Below, one piece after another: positions 32,540 to 41,911 of a stretch of 64,000 bases of DNA. Numbering within the stretch: the stretch's first letter is position 1; the number at the start of each line of letters is the position of its first letter. A program made the position numbers and the translations under genes. The notes under the pieces are model-generated. The model made no database searches and had not been told where the DNA came from. It saw only the letters and a program-made list of their open reading frames with translations. The stretch is from contig NZ_MLYO01000062.1 in the NCBI RefSeq assembly GCF_001866665.1, positions 124,001 through 188,000 of the forward strand, read 5' to 3'. The stretch is from Streptomyces monashensis (GTDB lineage Bacteria > Actinomycetota > Actinomycetes > Streptomycetales > Streptomycetaceae).

Positions 32540-33322
32540 TCAGCTCTCCAGCGCGGCAGGCTCCTTGACGGCCACTCCGCTCCGCCCGTCGGCCATCAGC
32601 GCCTCCACCAGCCCGACGATCCGACTCGCGGCTTCCCGCACCGGAATCCCCGCGCGGTGGATGTTGGAGAGGAGGTTGCGGTCCGCGTCGGTGTGCCCGG
32701 GACGCGGCCGGTACGCCAGGTACGCGGAAAGGCTTTCCGCCGTCGCCAGGCCCGGGCGTTCACCGATCAGCAGCACGACCACCGCCGGGTCCAGCAGATC
32801 GCCGATCTCGTTGAGCACTCCGACCCGGCACTGCCGCACCACGATCGGACGGCCCACGGACCAGCCGCGCACCGCGCAGCCCTCGTGCACCAGTGGCAGC
32901 AGAGCCGGCACCTGGGCGTGCACGGCGGTGGAGGACAGCCCGTCGCCGATCACGAGCTGCACGTCCGGGCCCGGTCCGTGCGCGGCGCGGATCGTCTGCC
33001 GCGCTTGCGGGGTGAGGCGCCGGCCCAGGTCCGGGCGGCGCAGGTAGCGGTGCCGGGAGTCGGCCATGGTGGCGACCACTGTCCAGGGGAAGCGATCGGC
33101 CAGCGCGGCCATCCCTGGGGCGTCGAGGTCCAGCGGCGTCGAGACCGCGTCCCGCGCGGCCGCGTGGTCGCCGCGCAGGGCCAGCAGGGTGGCGGTGTGG
33201 TAGGAACTGCCCGCCCGGCCGGTGAAGATACGAGCGGGGGTCGCCGCGCGCAGCCAGGCAGCGGTGCGCTCCGCGGGCGTCGGGTCGGCAAAAGGAGCGC
33301 AGAGCTCCAGGTGCTCCGTCAC
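32540..33322 (-). CDS. eutC: Ethanolamine ammonia-lyase, small subunit
   Basis: A 260-residue subunit that, with EutB, binds adenosylcobalamin and splits ethanolamine into acetaldehyde and ammonia. Conserved parts are ARIFTGRAGSSYHTATLLALR, QLVIGDGLSSTAVHAQ, VLLIGERPGLATAESLSAYL and RNLLSNIHRAGIPV. GTG 33322 overlaps the eutB stop (GTGA), which fixes the start; the frame is open further upstream inside eutB but without similarity. No microcompartment shell genes are present. Confidence 0.92.
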   Translation of the reverse strand: MTEHLELCAPFADPTPAERTAAWLRAATPARIFTGRAGSSYHTATLLALRGDHAAARDAVSTPLDLDAPGMAALADRFPWTVVATMADSRHRYLRRPDLGRRLTPQARQTIRAAHGPGPDVQLVIGDGLSSTAVHAQVPALLPLVHEGCAVRGWSVGRPIVVRQCRVGVLNEIGDLLDPAVVVLLIGERPGLATAESLSAYLAYRPRPGHTDADRNLLSNIHRAGIPVREAASRIVGLVEALMADGRSGVAVKEPAALES

Positions 33323-34752
33323 GCCACACCTCCGGGGAGGAGTGCGCGCAGCGCTCCGCTGTCCTCCAGCGCGGAGGCGAGCTCGGCCAGGCTGGTCGGC
33401 AGGCCGTGCGCTCCGCTGCCCGGGCGGCCGTCGCAGCGGATGCCCATCTCGGCCAGCCAGAACTCGAACTCCGGAGCGGTGCGCAGCCCCAGCGTCCGGC
33501 GGGCACTCACCACATCGTGGTAGCTGGTGGTCTGGTAGTTGAGCATCACGTCGTCCCCGGCCGGGATGGCCATCACGAAGGTGCACCCGGCGGAGGCGAG
33601 CAGCACCAGCAGGTTGTCGTTGGTGTTCTGGTCGGCGTCCGCGTGGTTGGTGTAGCAGACGTCCACGCCGGTCGGTACGCCCATCAGCTTGCCGACGAAA
33701 TGGTCCTCCAGGCCCGCGCGGGTGATCTGCACCGAGTCGGCCAAGTACTCCGGCCCGATGAAGCCGACCACCGAGTTGACCAGGAACGGGTCGTAGAGCC
33801 GGGCCACCGCCTGTGCCCGCGCCTCCAGGGTGAGCTGGTCGACGCCGTGGTGGGCCTCGGCGGAGAGCGCACTGCCCTGGCCGGTCTCGAAGTACATCAC
33901 CTGATCGCCGGCGAACTCGCCCGCCCGTTCGGCGTGGTGGGCGAGCACAGCCTCCCGGCCGCGAGCGAGCAGGCCGAGGTCGATGCCGAAACTCGCGTTG
34001 GCCGCCTCCGTCCCGGCGACCGACTGGAAGAGCAGATCCACGGGTGCGCCTGCCTCCAGTGCGGCCAGCTGGGTGGTGACGTGCGCCAGCACGCAGGACT
34101 GGGTGGGTATGCCCAGCCGGGCGATCAGCTCGTGCACGCCGCGCAGCACCTCGCCGATCACCGGCACGGACTCGGTAGCCGGGTTGACGCCGATCATCGC
34201 GTCGCCACAGCCGAACGCCAGGCCGTCCAGCGCGGACAGCATGATGCCGCGCACGCTGTCGGTGGGGTGGTTGGGTTGGATGCGAGAGCCGAAGACGCCC
34301 GCACCGCCCATGGTGTTACGGCAGCGGGTGGTACGGCGCAGCGGGGCAGCCGCCACCACCAGGTCCAGATTGCTCATCAGCTTGGCGCAGGCGGCGGCGA
34401 TCTCCGGGGTGATCGTCGCGTGCAGCCCGCCCGACCAGCGCTGCCGGAAGCCGGGCTCCAGGACCGACTCGCGCAGTTCACCCACGGTGAGCGAGGCGAT
34501 CTCCGCGAAGCTCGCCGGGTCGGCGGGCACGGAGACCGCCTCCGTCACCGCGTCCTCCACGACGGCAGTCGCGGCGATCTCGGCCACCCGCACGTCGGCC
34601 AGGGCGAGCTTGGCCGCTACCCGCTCCCGCTCGCTGCGTGCGGCGAGTCCGGCGAGCTGGTCACCCGACTTCACCTCGTTCGCCTTGGCCAGCAACTCGG
34701 GCAGCGTGGCGAACGTGAACCGCTCGCCACGCAGGGTGCTGCGGTAGACCAT
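33319..34752 (-). CDS. eutB: Ethanolamine ammonia-lyase, large subunit
   Basis: The 477-residue catalytic barrel subunit. Clear family segments are ATLPELLAKANEVKSGDQLAG, RNTMGGAGVFGSRIQPNHPTD, ALDGLAFGCGDAMIGVNPAT, ESVAGTEAAN-like QSVAGTEAANASFG, MYFETGQGSALSAEAHHGVDQ, and YTNHADADQNTNDNLL. The gene lies between a permease (46 bp upstream) and eutC, giving a minimal ethanolamine utilisation unit. The reactivating factor EutA and an aldehyde dehydrogenase are not present here. Confidence 0.94.
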   Translation of the reverse strand: MVYRSTLRGERFTFATLPELLAKANEVKSGDQLAGLAARSERERVAAKLALADVRVAEIAATAVVEDAVTEAVSVPADPASFAEIASLTVGELRESVLEPGFRQRWSGGLHATITPEIAAACAKLMSNLDLVVAAAPLRRTTRCRNTMGGAGVFGSRIQPNHPTDSVRGIMLSALDGLAFGCGDAMIGVNPATESVPVIGEVLRGVHELIARLGIPTQSCVLAHVTTQLAALEAGAPVDLLFQSVAGTEAANASFGIDLGLLARGREAVLAHHAERAGEFAGDQVMYFETGQGSALSAEAHHGVDQLTLEARAQAVARLYDPFLVNSVVGFIGPEYLADSVQITRAGLEDHFVGKLMGVPTGVDVCYTNHADADQNTNDNLLVLLASAGCTFVMAIPAGDDVMLNYQTTSYHDVVSARRTLGLRTAPEFEFWLAEMGIRCDGRPGSGAHGLPTSLAELASALEDSGALRALLPGGVA

Positions 34753-34798
34753 GCTGTCAACCTCTCCGAACTCTCTCCGCGGTACGCATGAGGGGCTG

Positions 34799-36358
34799 TC
34801 AGCGCTCGTGGGACTCGGCCAGAACCGTGCTGCCGATCTGCTCGTAGCGCGCCCGGTCGGTGGACCGGAGCACGAGCGCTGTCACCGCGCCCAGCACGCC
34901 CACACCGATCACCAGGTAGGGGGTGAGGGTGTAGACGGGACTGTCGGAGGCGGCGCCCGCCGCGAAGGAGAGGTTGCTGAACAGCAGGTAGACGACGTAG
35001 GCCATGCCCGCTGCGCCCACCGCCGGACAGAGCAGAGTCCGCCACCAGCTACGGGTCTCCGGGTGGCGTTTGCCGGCGTGGAAGTACCAGATCACCGAGA
35101 CGGAGCAGATCGCCTGGACGATGAGGATCCCCATCGTGCCCATGATGGCCAGCAGGCCGAACTGGTAGTAGTACGCCACGTCCGGCGCGGCTTTGCTGGG
35201 AGCCTGGAAAAGGAAGAAGTACAAGGTGATGAGCAGGGTGATCACGGACTGCACGATCGAGGCGACCCACGGGGACCTGTGCTTGTCGTGGGTGGCGCCG
35301 AGCGGGGTGACGGCCTTGTGCAGACCCTCGCGGCCGATCGCGTAGAGGTAGCGGGAGGCCGAGTTGTGGAAGGCCAGCGCACAGGCGAAGGAGCCGGTGA
35401 CGGCCAGGACCTGGTAGAGGTCCTTGGCCCAGACACCCACGAACTTCTGGGTGATGCCGAAGAAGAGGTCGAAGGGGTTGCCGGTACTGCCCTGGGCGAT
35501 GGTGACGGCGTTGTGCGCGCCGTTGCCCGCGATGGTCATCCAGGAGACGAAGGTGTAGAGCGCGCCGAGCGCGATGACCACGAGCAGGGTGGCGCGCGGG
35601 ATGATCCGGGTCGGGTTGCGGGACTCCTCGCCGTAGACAGCAGTGGTCTCGAAGCCCACCCACGACCAGAAACCGAAGAACAGACCGATCGCCACGCTGC
35701 CGCCGGCCACCGCGGTGAAACCGCGTGCCGGGTCGAGGGAGCCGGTCATCAGCCCGTCGGGGCCGCCGCCGTGGAAGAGCACCGAGCCGCCCATCAGCAG
35801 CAGGATCAGCACCTCGGCGACCAGGAAGACGCCCAGCACCTTCCCGGAGAGCTCGATGTCGAAGTAGCCGAGTACCGCGATGGCGAGGATGCCGACGAGC
35901 GCGTAGACGATCCAGCTCAGTTTCGGCCCGCCGAAGGTCTCCACGTCCGTCTTGAAGAAGGACGCGAAGATCCCGATCAGCGAGCCCTCGAAGACCACGT
36001 AGGCAAGGGTCGCGATGAGGCCGCTGGCCAGCCCGGCGACCCGGCCCAGGCCACGGGTGACGAAACCGTAGAAGGCGCCGGTGGCGGTGATGTGCCGGGC
36101 CATCGCGGAGTAGCCGATGGTGAAGATGACCAGAACGGCGGTGCAGAAGATGAAGGTGGCCGGGGTCCCCGTGCCGGCTCCGGAGCCTATCGCGATGGGC
36201 ACGTTGCCCGTCATGGCGGTGATGGGAGCGGCCGTGGCCAGCACGGTGAAGACGACGCCCCACATGCCCAGTGCCCCGGTGCGCAGGCGCTTGGGCTCGG
36301 GGGTGGCGCCCGTGCCGGGACCGTTGAGGGGTGTGTGGGCGGATTCTGTAGCAGTCAC
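34799..36358 (-). CDS. APC-family permease, probable ethanolamine importer
   Basis: A 519-residue membrane protein with about 12 hydrophobic segments. The first TM region contains GVVFTVLATAAPITAMTGNV, and the family's consensus features include SWVGFETTAVYGEESRNPTR. Both ends are polar. It heads the eutB-eutC unit on the same strand, so ethanolamine uptake is the likely job; homologues also carry amino acids. GTG 36358 is the start; no strong Shine-Dalgarno stands out. Confidence 0.82.
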   Translation of the reverse strand: MTATESAHTPLNGPGTGATPEPKRLRTGALGMWGVVFTVLATAAPITAMTGNVPIAIGSGAGTGTPATFIFCTAVLVIFTIGYSAMARHITATGAFYGFVTRGLGRVAGLASGLIATLAYVVFEGSLIGIFASFFKTDVETFGGPKLSWIVYALVGILAIAVLGYFDIELSGKVLGVFLVAEVLILLLMGGSVLFHGGGPDGLMTGSLDPARGFTAVAGGSVAIGLFFGFWSWVGFETTAVYGEESRNPTRIIPRATLLVVIALGALYTFVSWMTIAGNGAHNAVTIAQGSTGNPFDLFFGITQKFVGVWAKDLYQVLAVTGSFACALAFHNSASRYLYAIGREGLHKAVTPLGATHDKHRSPWVASIVQSVITLLITLYFFLFQAPSKAAPDVAYYYQFGLLAIMGTMGILIVQAICSVSVIWYFHAGKRHPETRSWWRTLLCPAVGAAGMAYVVYLLFSNLSFAAGAASDSPVYTLTPYLVIGVGVLGAVTALVLRSTDRARYEQIGSTVLAESHER

Positions 36359-36951
36359 GCGATCTGGCTCCGGATGTTGCGCTGGGCGGTGTAGGTGCCC
36401 GATCGTCGCTAACCCTCTTTACGGAATGCGGCGGCCGTCGTTTCATCTTCGTTAAGCAGGGCGAAAGACATATCTCACGCATTCGTGGCCGCGCAGGCCG
36501 TAGTGAGGAGGTTCTGCGAAACCTCCGCGAACTGCCATCGCGTCGGGGGTGGTTCACGTTGAGGGCCCGCGATCACGCCGGCGGCAGAGCCGCCGCGTGC
36601 GGAAAGACGGGGCCGCTGAAACCTGTGTGGCTGTGTCTGCCGGATCAGACGGCGACGTTGGGCTCGTCGAGCCGTCCGGCGAGTCGTTCAGCGCGTCCCA
36701 GCCGGGTCCCCGCCCCGGCTAGGGGTGGAGGGAGCACACTGCTCGCTCCAGCGAGTACGGCCTCCGTGCGGGGCGAGGCCCATGGACGTGACCATGCTGG
36801 CGATCAGGCAGGGCGAAGCCATCCGCGATGTCCTCGCGTGGCTGTACACGCAACTCGGCTGTGCGGAGCGCAAAAACGAACTCGCGCAGCGGTGATGTTG
36901 CCAGCTTGCGCCGTCGCTCTGCTTGCGCACCGCAACGGGTCAGGAGCAAGG
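36359..36951. other. Intergenic region upstream of the ethanolamine permease
   Basis: About 590 bp with no supported gene. The first ~150 bp have lower GC content (for example AACCCTCTTTACGGAATGCG) and must contain the permease promoter. The remainder has short open frames on both strands without domain similarity, and runs into the broken end of the IS481 remnant. Confidence 0.5.
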
Positions 36952-37276
36952 TCACCGCACACGCAGCGGATCTGCCCGTGGGCCTGTGGCGCGGTCCAGA
37001 TGCGACAGCCGAGCGATTCGGTATCGGCTGAGTACTCGGTGCACGGTAGCGGGGTTGAGGCCGAGCAGGTAGGCGATGCGGCTTGGGCCCCGGCGGCGCA
37101 GGACGCGAACTTCGATGATGCGCCGCTCGGTTCGTGTCGGCGTCTGACGTGGGCTGAAGTGTGGGCGGCTGGAGCGATCCGTCATTCCAGCTGGTCCCTG
37201 CTCGCGGTAGCGGTCAGCTCACCGTTTCGCAGTGGTGGGCGAGACTTGGAAGCGTTCAGCCGCGCGGCGGAGTGAC
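36952..37276 (-). pseudogene. IS481-family transposase, N-terminal remnant with a nonsense codon
   Basis: The frame reads WSLRRAAERFQVSPTTAKR, a TGA at 37219-37221, and then on in the same frame ADRYREQGPAG and TDRSSRPHFSPRQTPTRTER, finishing YLLGLNPATVHRVLSRYRIA. In intact IS481 transposases the codon after AKR is Trp, so TGG to TGA is a single-base nonsense change. Similarity stops after LDRATG; the DDE domain is lost. Upstream it is joined in frame to an oxidoreductase remnant. Confidence 0.75.
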
Positions 37277-37673
37277 CATTGATCGTCGAGCAGCCGGTGC
37301 GCGTCGGCGACGCGCTCGAACGGGAACGTCTCCTGCACATGGACCCGGAGGCTGCCCTGTTCGACGAGTTCGGCGAGACGTCGCAGGGCGACCGGATCCT
37401 GGTCGACCGCGATGCCGCTGAAGCGCATGCCGGCCGCCTCGTACCTGGCGATGAGTTCCACGTCCTCCTCGGCGACCGCCGTCACCAGGTGCCCGCCGGG
37501 CGGAGCACGTGCAGCGACTGCTCGACGGTGTCGCCGCCGATCGCCTCGAGCGCGACGTCGATGTCACGGACCACCCCGGCGAAGTCGACCGCCGTGTAGT
37601 CGATCACCTCGTCCGGGCCGAACCCCTCGACGAACTTCCGCTTGCTCCCGCCGGCGGTGGCCACCACGTACGC
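37277..37673 (-). pseudogene. Remnant of an NADPH:quinone/zinc-type oxidoreductase
   Basis: Two frames combine to give the second half of an MDR oxidoreductase. AYVVATAGGSKRKFVEGFGP and VVRDIDVALEAIGGDTVEQSL end at LRPAGTW-stop. One base earlier, the next frame continues GGHLVTAVAEEDVELIARYE, QGSLRVHVQETFPFERVADA and HRLLDD. The N-terminal domain is missing and the last ~15 residues are replaced by the IS481 fragment, so the gene was broken by at least three events. Confidence 0.65.
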
Positions 37674-37839
37674 GGATGATGGCGCTCGTTGAACGACCAC
37701 CCCCTGCTCGGGGTGACCCCACGCCTGCTCAGTGGATCTCCCCACCCTTATCACCTGTTTTCGGCAACGTGAGTGGGAGCCACCCCTTTCGAATGGCATC
37801 CGGCAGTCACCGGTTTCCGTCGGTGGGGCGACCGGATCC

Positions 37840-39063
37840 TCAGTCGAGTTCGGCAAGGTGGTCGGCGGCGCCGCCATGCCACTCGACCATGAAAAGGGTG
37901 GCGTCGTCGCTGGTGAGCCCGCCACGTTCCCTCTTCAGCGTGTGGGAGAGTTGGCGCAGATCCGCCCGCACCCCCTGGGACGGCTCCTGCCCAAGGCGGT
38001 TGATGCAGCGGACGAGTCGTTCCTCACCGAACGGCTCCCCGCCGTCGACGTGCTCCTCGATGATGCCGTCGGTGTAGCACAGCACCCGGTCGCCCCGCTG
38101 GAGCATGTGCTGTCTGACCCGGGGTGCCTCACCGCCGAAGCCGACGGGCAGCGTCGTCGCGCTCTCCAGCTGCTGCACGACCTGGCGATCGCGGATCAGC
38201 AAGGGCGCGGGGTGGCCCGCGTTGACCAGCTCCATCTCACCGGTGGCGATGTTGATGTGCATCAGCTGCGCGGTGACGAAGTGGTCGGGCCCGAACTGCC
38301 GGGAGATGGCGTCGTCCATGAACGCGTACTTCTCGGCCAGGCTGACGAACACGCGCCGGGCATGCCGGTAGGCGCCGATGGCGATGGTTGCCATCGCGGC
38401 GGCGTCCAGGCCGTGGCCCATCGCGTCGATCACGGCGATGTGCAGGATGTTGTCGTTGAGGGCATAGTCGAAGCTGTCGCCGGCGACGCGGTAGGCGGGC
38501 TCCAGGATGCCGGCCACCGCGACCTGCGGAATGGACATCGTCAGCGGCGGCAGCAGGCCCCACTGGATCTCCGCGGACACGCTCATCGGCTCCCGGCGTC
38601 GGGCCAGGAAGAACTGGTCGGTGTAGGCGTTCTTGGTGACCAGTATGTCGGCGACCAGGCTGGCGAGCCTGCCCAGCAGGCGCCGGTCGTCGTCGCCGAT
38701 GGTGTCCAGGGTGAGGGACATCACGCCCACCTGGTCGCTGCCGTCCAGCAGCGGCAAGTACATCCGGACGCCGTGGGTCTGCTTCACCTCGACGACCTCC
38801 GCGTGCAGGAAGGACCGGCCAGCGGCGGAATCAGCCACCGGCTCGGGCTGGCTGACGTGCAGCTTCCTACCCGGCAGCGGCACCAGCAGCTCCTGCGCAT
38901 AGTCCTGGAGCAGGATGGAGACGTCACGCCCGCCGATCCTGGCCACCTCTTCCGCGATCAGCGGACCGATCAGCTGCGGCGGCAGCAGCCGCGCCCGATC
39001 CAGCAACAGCCCCAGCAGCCGCTCACCGAAGCCTTCCGACCGGTCCACCGCACCGTTCGCCAT
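37840..39063 (-). CDS. GAF-SpoIIE (PP2C-type) phosphatase
   Basis: The 407-residue protein has a GAF-like sensor part (about 40-150, LLQDYAQELLVPLPGRKLHV to LADILVTKN) and a C-terminal SpoIIE/PP2C domain from about residue 165. Motifs with metal-binding acids are AYRVAGDSFDYALND, AVIDAMGHGLDAAAMATIA and TSDDATLFMVEW. It should dephosphorylate a phospho-Ser anti-sigma antagonist, as in Streptomyces partner-switching networks. No kinase or antagonist is adjacent; a STAS-ANTAR protein lies at 61.2 kb. ATG 39063 start. Confidence 0.88.
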   Translation of the reverse strand: MANGAVDRSEGFGERLLGLLLDRARLLPPQLIGPLIAEEVARIGGRDVSILLQDYAQELLVPLPGRKLHVSQPEPVADSAAGRSFLHAEVVEVKQTHGVRMYLPLLDGSDQVGVMSLTLDTIGDDDRRLLGRLASLVADILVTKNAYTDQFFLARRREPMSVSAEIQWGLLPPLTMSIPQVAVAGILEPAYRVAGDSFDYALNDNILHIAVIDAMGHGLDAAAMATIAIGAYRHARRVFVSLAEKYAFMDDAISRQFGPDHFVTAQLMHINIATGEMELVNAGHPAPLLIRDRQVVQQLESATTLPVGFGGEAPRVRQHMLQRGDRVLCYTDGIIEEHVDGGEPFGEERLVRCINRLGQEPSQGVRADLRQLSHTLKRERGGLTSDDATLFMVEWHGGAADHLAELD

Positions 39064-39638
39064 GGCCCGCCTTCTCCCACTTTCCCGCTCGTATCCGGCT
39101 CACCGCACTCATTGGCGCCCGGTCATGCCGGACAAACCGGAGAGATAAGGCGGCTCGCGGGGCCCTCCTTCCGCCTCTCACATCCTGTCCGGTCAACCAC
39201 CCCCCGGCCAGCCGAGCCACCATGACCCTCGCGTGACGCCGCCGAACGGCCCAACGACGGCGCATACTCCATCGGTGGCATGTCTCACCAGGTTGCGCAG
39301 AATGGCTCCCCATTCGGCTTCCGGAGACGTGGCTCCCGTTTCTGTTGCCGAGTAGCTCTACTGCACCCTGTCAGAAACAGGGCACCTGACCTGCGGGCGG
39401 GCGTCACCAGGGAGGGGCAGCCCGATCACCGGCCGGGTCCAGGGGCGGGACGGACTGTCCAGGGTGGCCGAAGGGCGGCTCCGGCGAGCTCTCCGTCTCC
39501 GCCTGGTCCGCCGGGTCGATCGGCGTCTTCACGGCCCGGTTACCGGCGGACGCCGCCGACCAGCAGTCAGTCGGGCGTCTGAAGGAGGAGGGGGAGGGAG
39601 GAGGCAACCAGATGGTTCGCCCTCCCTCCCGTAAGCGG
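39064..39638. other. Intergenic region upstream of SpoIIE phosphatase
   Basis: No gene is supported. Scattered short frames lack coding bias or domains. The region holds the phosphatase promoter and the decayed 3' flank of the MFS remnant. Confidence 0.5.
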
Positions 39639-40135
39639 TCATGGCGTGGGATTCGTACTGGTTGTCTGAAGCGTTTCCTCAGGTTGCCGCTCCTGAGCGT
39701 CTCGCCCACCCACACGGTCCATCTCGCGCCATTCCGGCCGCAGCCCGGCCAGGTTCGTGGTGAGGAAGTACGCGGCCCCGCCGGCGAGCAACACCGGCGC
39801 AAGTCCGACGGAGGCCACCGCCGCCCCAGCGATCAGTCCACCGAGAGGGATACCGGCCCAGGCCAGCGAGTCGCCAAGGGCGTTGACTCGGCCCAGCATC
39901 CGGCGCGGTACCCGCTCGAACAGGACGGCCCCCAGTACCGGATTCAGGAAGCCCGCCCCGAATCCACTGACGGCGAACACGGCCAATACCGCCCCCATCG
40001 GTGCATCGGAGGCGAGAATCAGGAATCTCGGCGCTCCGGCCAACAGGAACCCGGTGAAGAACACCACCCTGCGCGGCAGCCGGTGCGCGGCCGCCGCAGC
40101 AATCAGACTCCCAGCGACTGTCGCGGCTCGGCACG
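39639..40135 (-). pseudogene. MFS transporter, C-terminal remnant
   Basis: In one frame without a good start, AATVAGSLIAAAAAHRLPRR is followed by about four hydrophobic segments and the loop FERVPRRMLGRVNALGDSLAW, the same family signature as the exporter at the window start. The N-terminal ~260 residues are absent. It is a truncated exporter gene. Confidence 0.65.
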
Positions 40136-40405
40136 ACGAGCGAGCGGTAGCGACCGTAGGGCCGGGCGTGCCGCTACGACCGCTCCCTGGCGACCGTCAA
40201 GGGGGGTGCTCACGGAGGACCGGGACGGCTGCTGAGGCCGGTTGCGTGCGATGGGTCACTCCGGGCGTGATTTACGCGTCCGTAACGCGGAAGTCTCCGG
40301 CGGGATCAAGAGCTCCTTGAGAGTGATCGTCACGGAAGTCGCTTTCCGTATCGCAGAAGTCTATCCCCGGCTTCTGCGTGTTCACCTCCCCTCTAGGAGT
40401 GCCCC

Positions 40406-41764
40406 GTGCCGCCGACTGCACCCTCCCTGCCGCGACGCGTCGCACGCATACTGCGTACCTCTCTCTTCGCGCAGGTCCTCTGCGCGCTCGTGCTCGGAAT
40501 CGTCATCGGGAAGCTGTGGCCCGGCTTCGCCGCGGATCTCAAGCCGCTCGGCGACGGTTTCACCCGGCTCATCAAGACGATCATCTCGCCGCTGGTGTTC
40601 TGCGTGGTCGTCGTCGGCATCGCCAAGGCCGGTGACCTCAAGGCCTTCGGCCGGATCGGGCTCAAGGCCCTGATCTGGTTCGAGGTCGCGAGCACCGCGG
40701 CGCTGATCATCGGCCTGGTCGCCGCCAACGTCGTCCAGCCCGGCTCGGGGATGCATGTCGACCCGTCCACCTTGAGCACCAAGGCGGTCGACGCGAAGAC
40801 GGGCGGCGCCGCGCTGCCCTCGACGACCGAGTTCGCCGTCAACGCGCTGCCCACCAGTTTCATCGGCGCGTTCGCCGAGAACTCCCTGCTCCAGGTGCTC
40901 ATCCTGGCCTGTCTGGTGGGCGCCGCGCTGCTCCACCTCGGCCACACCAAGGTGCCGAAGGTCCTGCCCGCCGTCGAGCAGGCCCAGGAGATCATCTTCG
41001 TGATCGTCGGCTTCGTCATGCGCCTGGCCCCGATCGCGGTGTTCGGCGCGATGGCCGTCCTCATCGGCCAGTACGGGCTCGGCGTGATCAAGACCTACGG
41101 CGAGCTGATCATCCTGTGCTACGCCGCCGCCGCGCTGTTCGTCGCGCTGCTCGCCGTCGCCCTGCGCATCGTCACCGGGCTCAGCCTCTGGAAGTTCCTG
41201 CGCTACATCCGCGAGGAGATGCTTCTCGCGCTGGGCACCGCGTCCACCGAGTCCGTCATGCCGCGCGTGATGCAGAAGCTGCGCGGGGCCGGCGCCCGCG
41301 ACGACGCCGTGGGCCTGGTGCTGCCCACCGGCTACTCCTTCAACCTCGACGGCGCCTCGCTCTACCTCTCCATCGGCACCCTGTTCATCGCCCAGGCCGT
41401 CGGCGTCGACCTCAGCCTGAGCCAGCAGATCACCGTCGTCCTGGTGCTGATGCTGACCAGCAAGGGCATGGCGGGCATCCCCGGCTCCGCCTTCCTCGCC
41501 CTGTCCGCGACCGCCTCCTCGCTCGGTGCCATCCCCGCCGGGGCGGTGGCACTGCTGCTGGGCGTGGACCGGATCATGGACTCGATGCGGGTGGTGACGA
41601 ACCTGCTCGGTAACTGTGTCGCCGTCTTCGCCGTCTCCCGCTGGGAGGGCGCGCTGGACGTGGAACACGCGAAGAAGGTGCTGGACGGTTCAGCTGCCGC
41701 TGCCGCTGCCGCTGCCGAGTCGGAGGCCTCGGTGCCAGAACCGTCGGTGCGTGTCGCCCAGTAG
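40406..41764 (+). CDS. dctA: Dicarboxylate/amino acid:cation symporter (DAACS)
   Basis: A 452-residue transporter related to DctA/GltP that imports C4-dicarboxylates or glutamate with H+ or Na+. Visible are TRLIKTIISPLVFCVVVVGI, the HP1 serine motif ALGTASTESVMPRVM, PTGYSFNLDGASLYLS, LVLMLTSKGMAGIPGSAFL (HP2) and the last TM with RIMDSMRVVTNLLGNCVAVF carrying substrate-binding Asp and Asn. The GTG start has CTAGGAG ahead. A polyalanine stretch precedes the end. About 130 bp upstream is a small inverted repeat TTACG-N4-CGTAA (40272-40285). Confidence 0.88.
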   Translation: MPPTAPSLPRRVARILRTSLFAQVLCALVLGIVIGKLWPGFAADLKPLGDGFTRLIKTIISPLVFCVVVVGIAKAGDLKAFGRIGLKALIWFEVASTAALIIGLVAANVVQPGSGMHVDPSTLSTKAVDAKTGGAALPSTTEFAVNALPTSFIGAFAENSLLQVLILACLVGAALLHLGHTKVPKVLPAVEQAQEIIFVIVGFVMRLAPIAVFGAMAVLIGQYGLGVIKTYGELIILCYAAAALFVALLAVALRIVTGLSLWKFLRYIREEMLLALGTASTESVMPRVMQKLRGAGARDDAVGLVLPTGYSFNLDGASLYLSIGTLFIAQAVGVDLSLSQQITVVLVLMLTSKGMAGIPGSAFLALSATASSLGAIPAGAVALLLGVDRIMDSMRVVTNLLGNCVAVFAVSRWEGALDVEHAKKVLDGSAAAAAAAAESEASVPEPSVRVAQ

Positions 41765-41800
41765 CCCGGGGCGTGTTGTCTCGTGGGGGCTGCGGGTACG

Positions 41801-41832
41801 TGGGGGCTGCTCGCGCGGTTCCCCGCGCCCCT
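41801..41832. repeat. Common Streptomyces intergenic hairpin motif
   Basis: TGGGGGCTGCTCGCGCGG followed by TTCC and CCGCGCCCCT forms an interrupted stem. Elements of this form recur between genes in many Streptomyces genomes and often follow stop codons as terminators; here it is 37 bp after the symporter stop. Confidence 0.55.
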
Positions 41833-41911
41833 ACGACGAGCTCGTAACAGGATCTTGCTGAGGTGTCCTGGTCGGGCGTGACCGACGGGATGATTCGGCC
41901 GTTCGTGTCGT

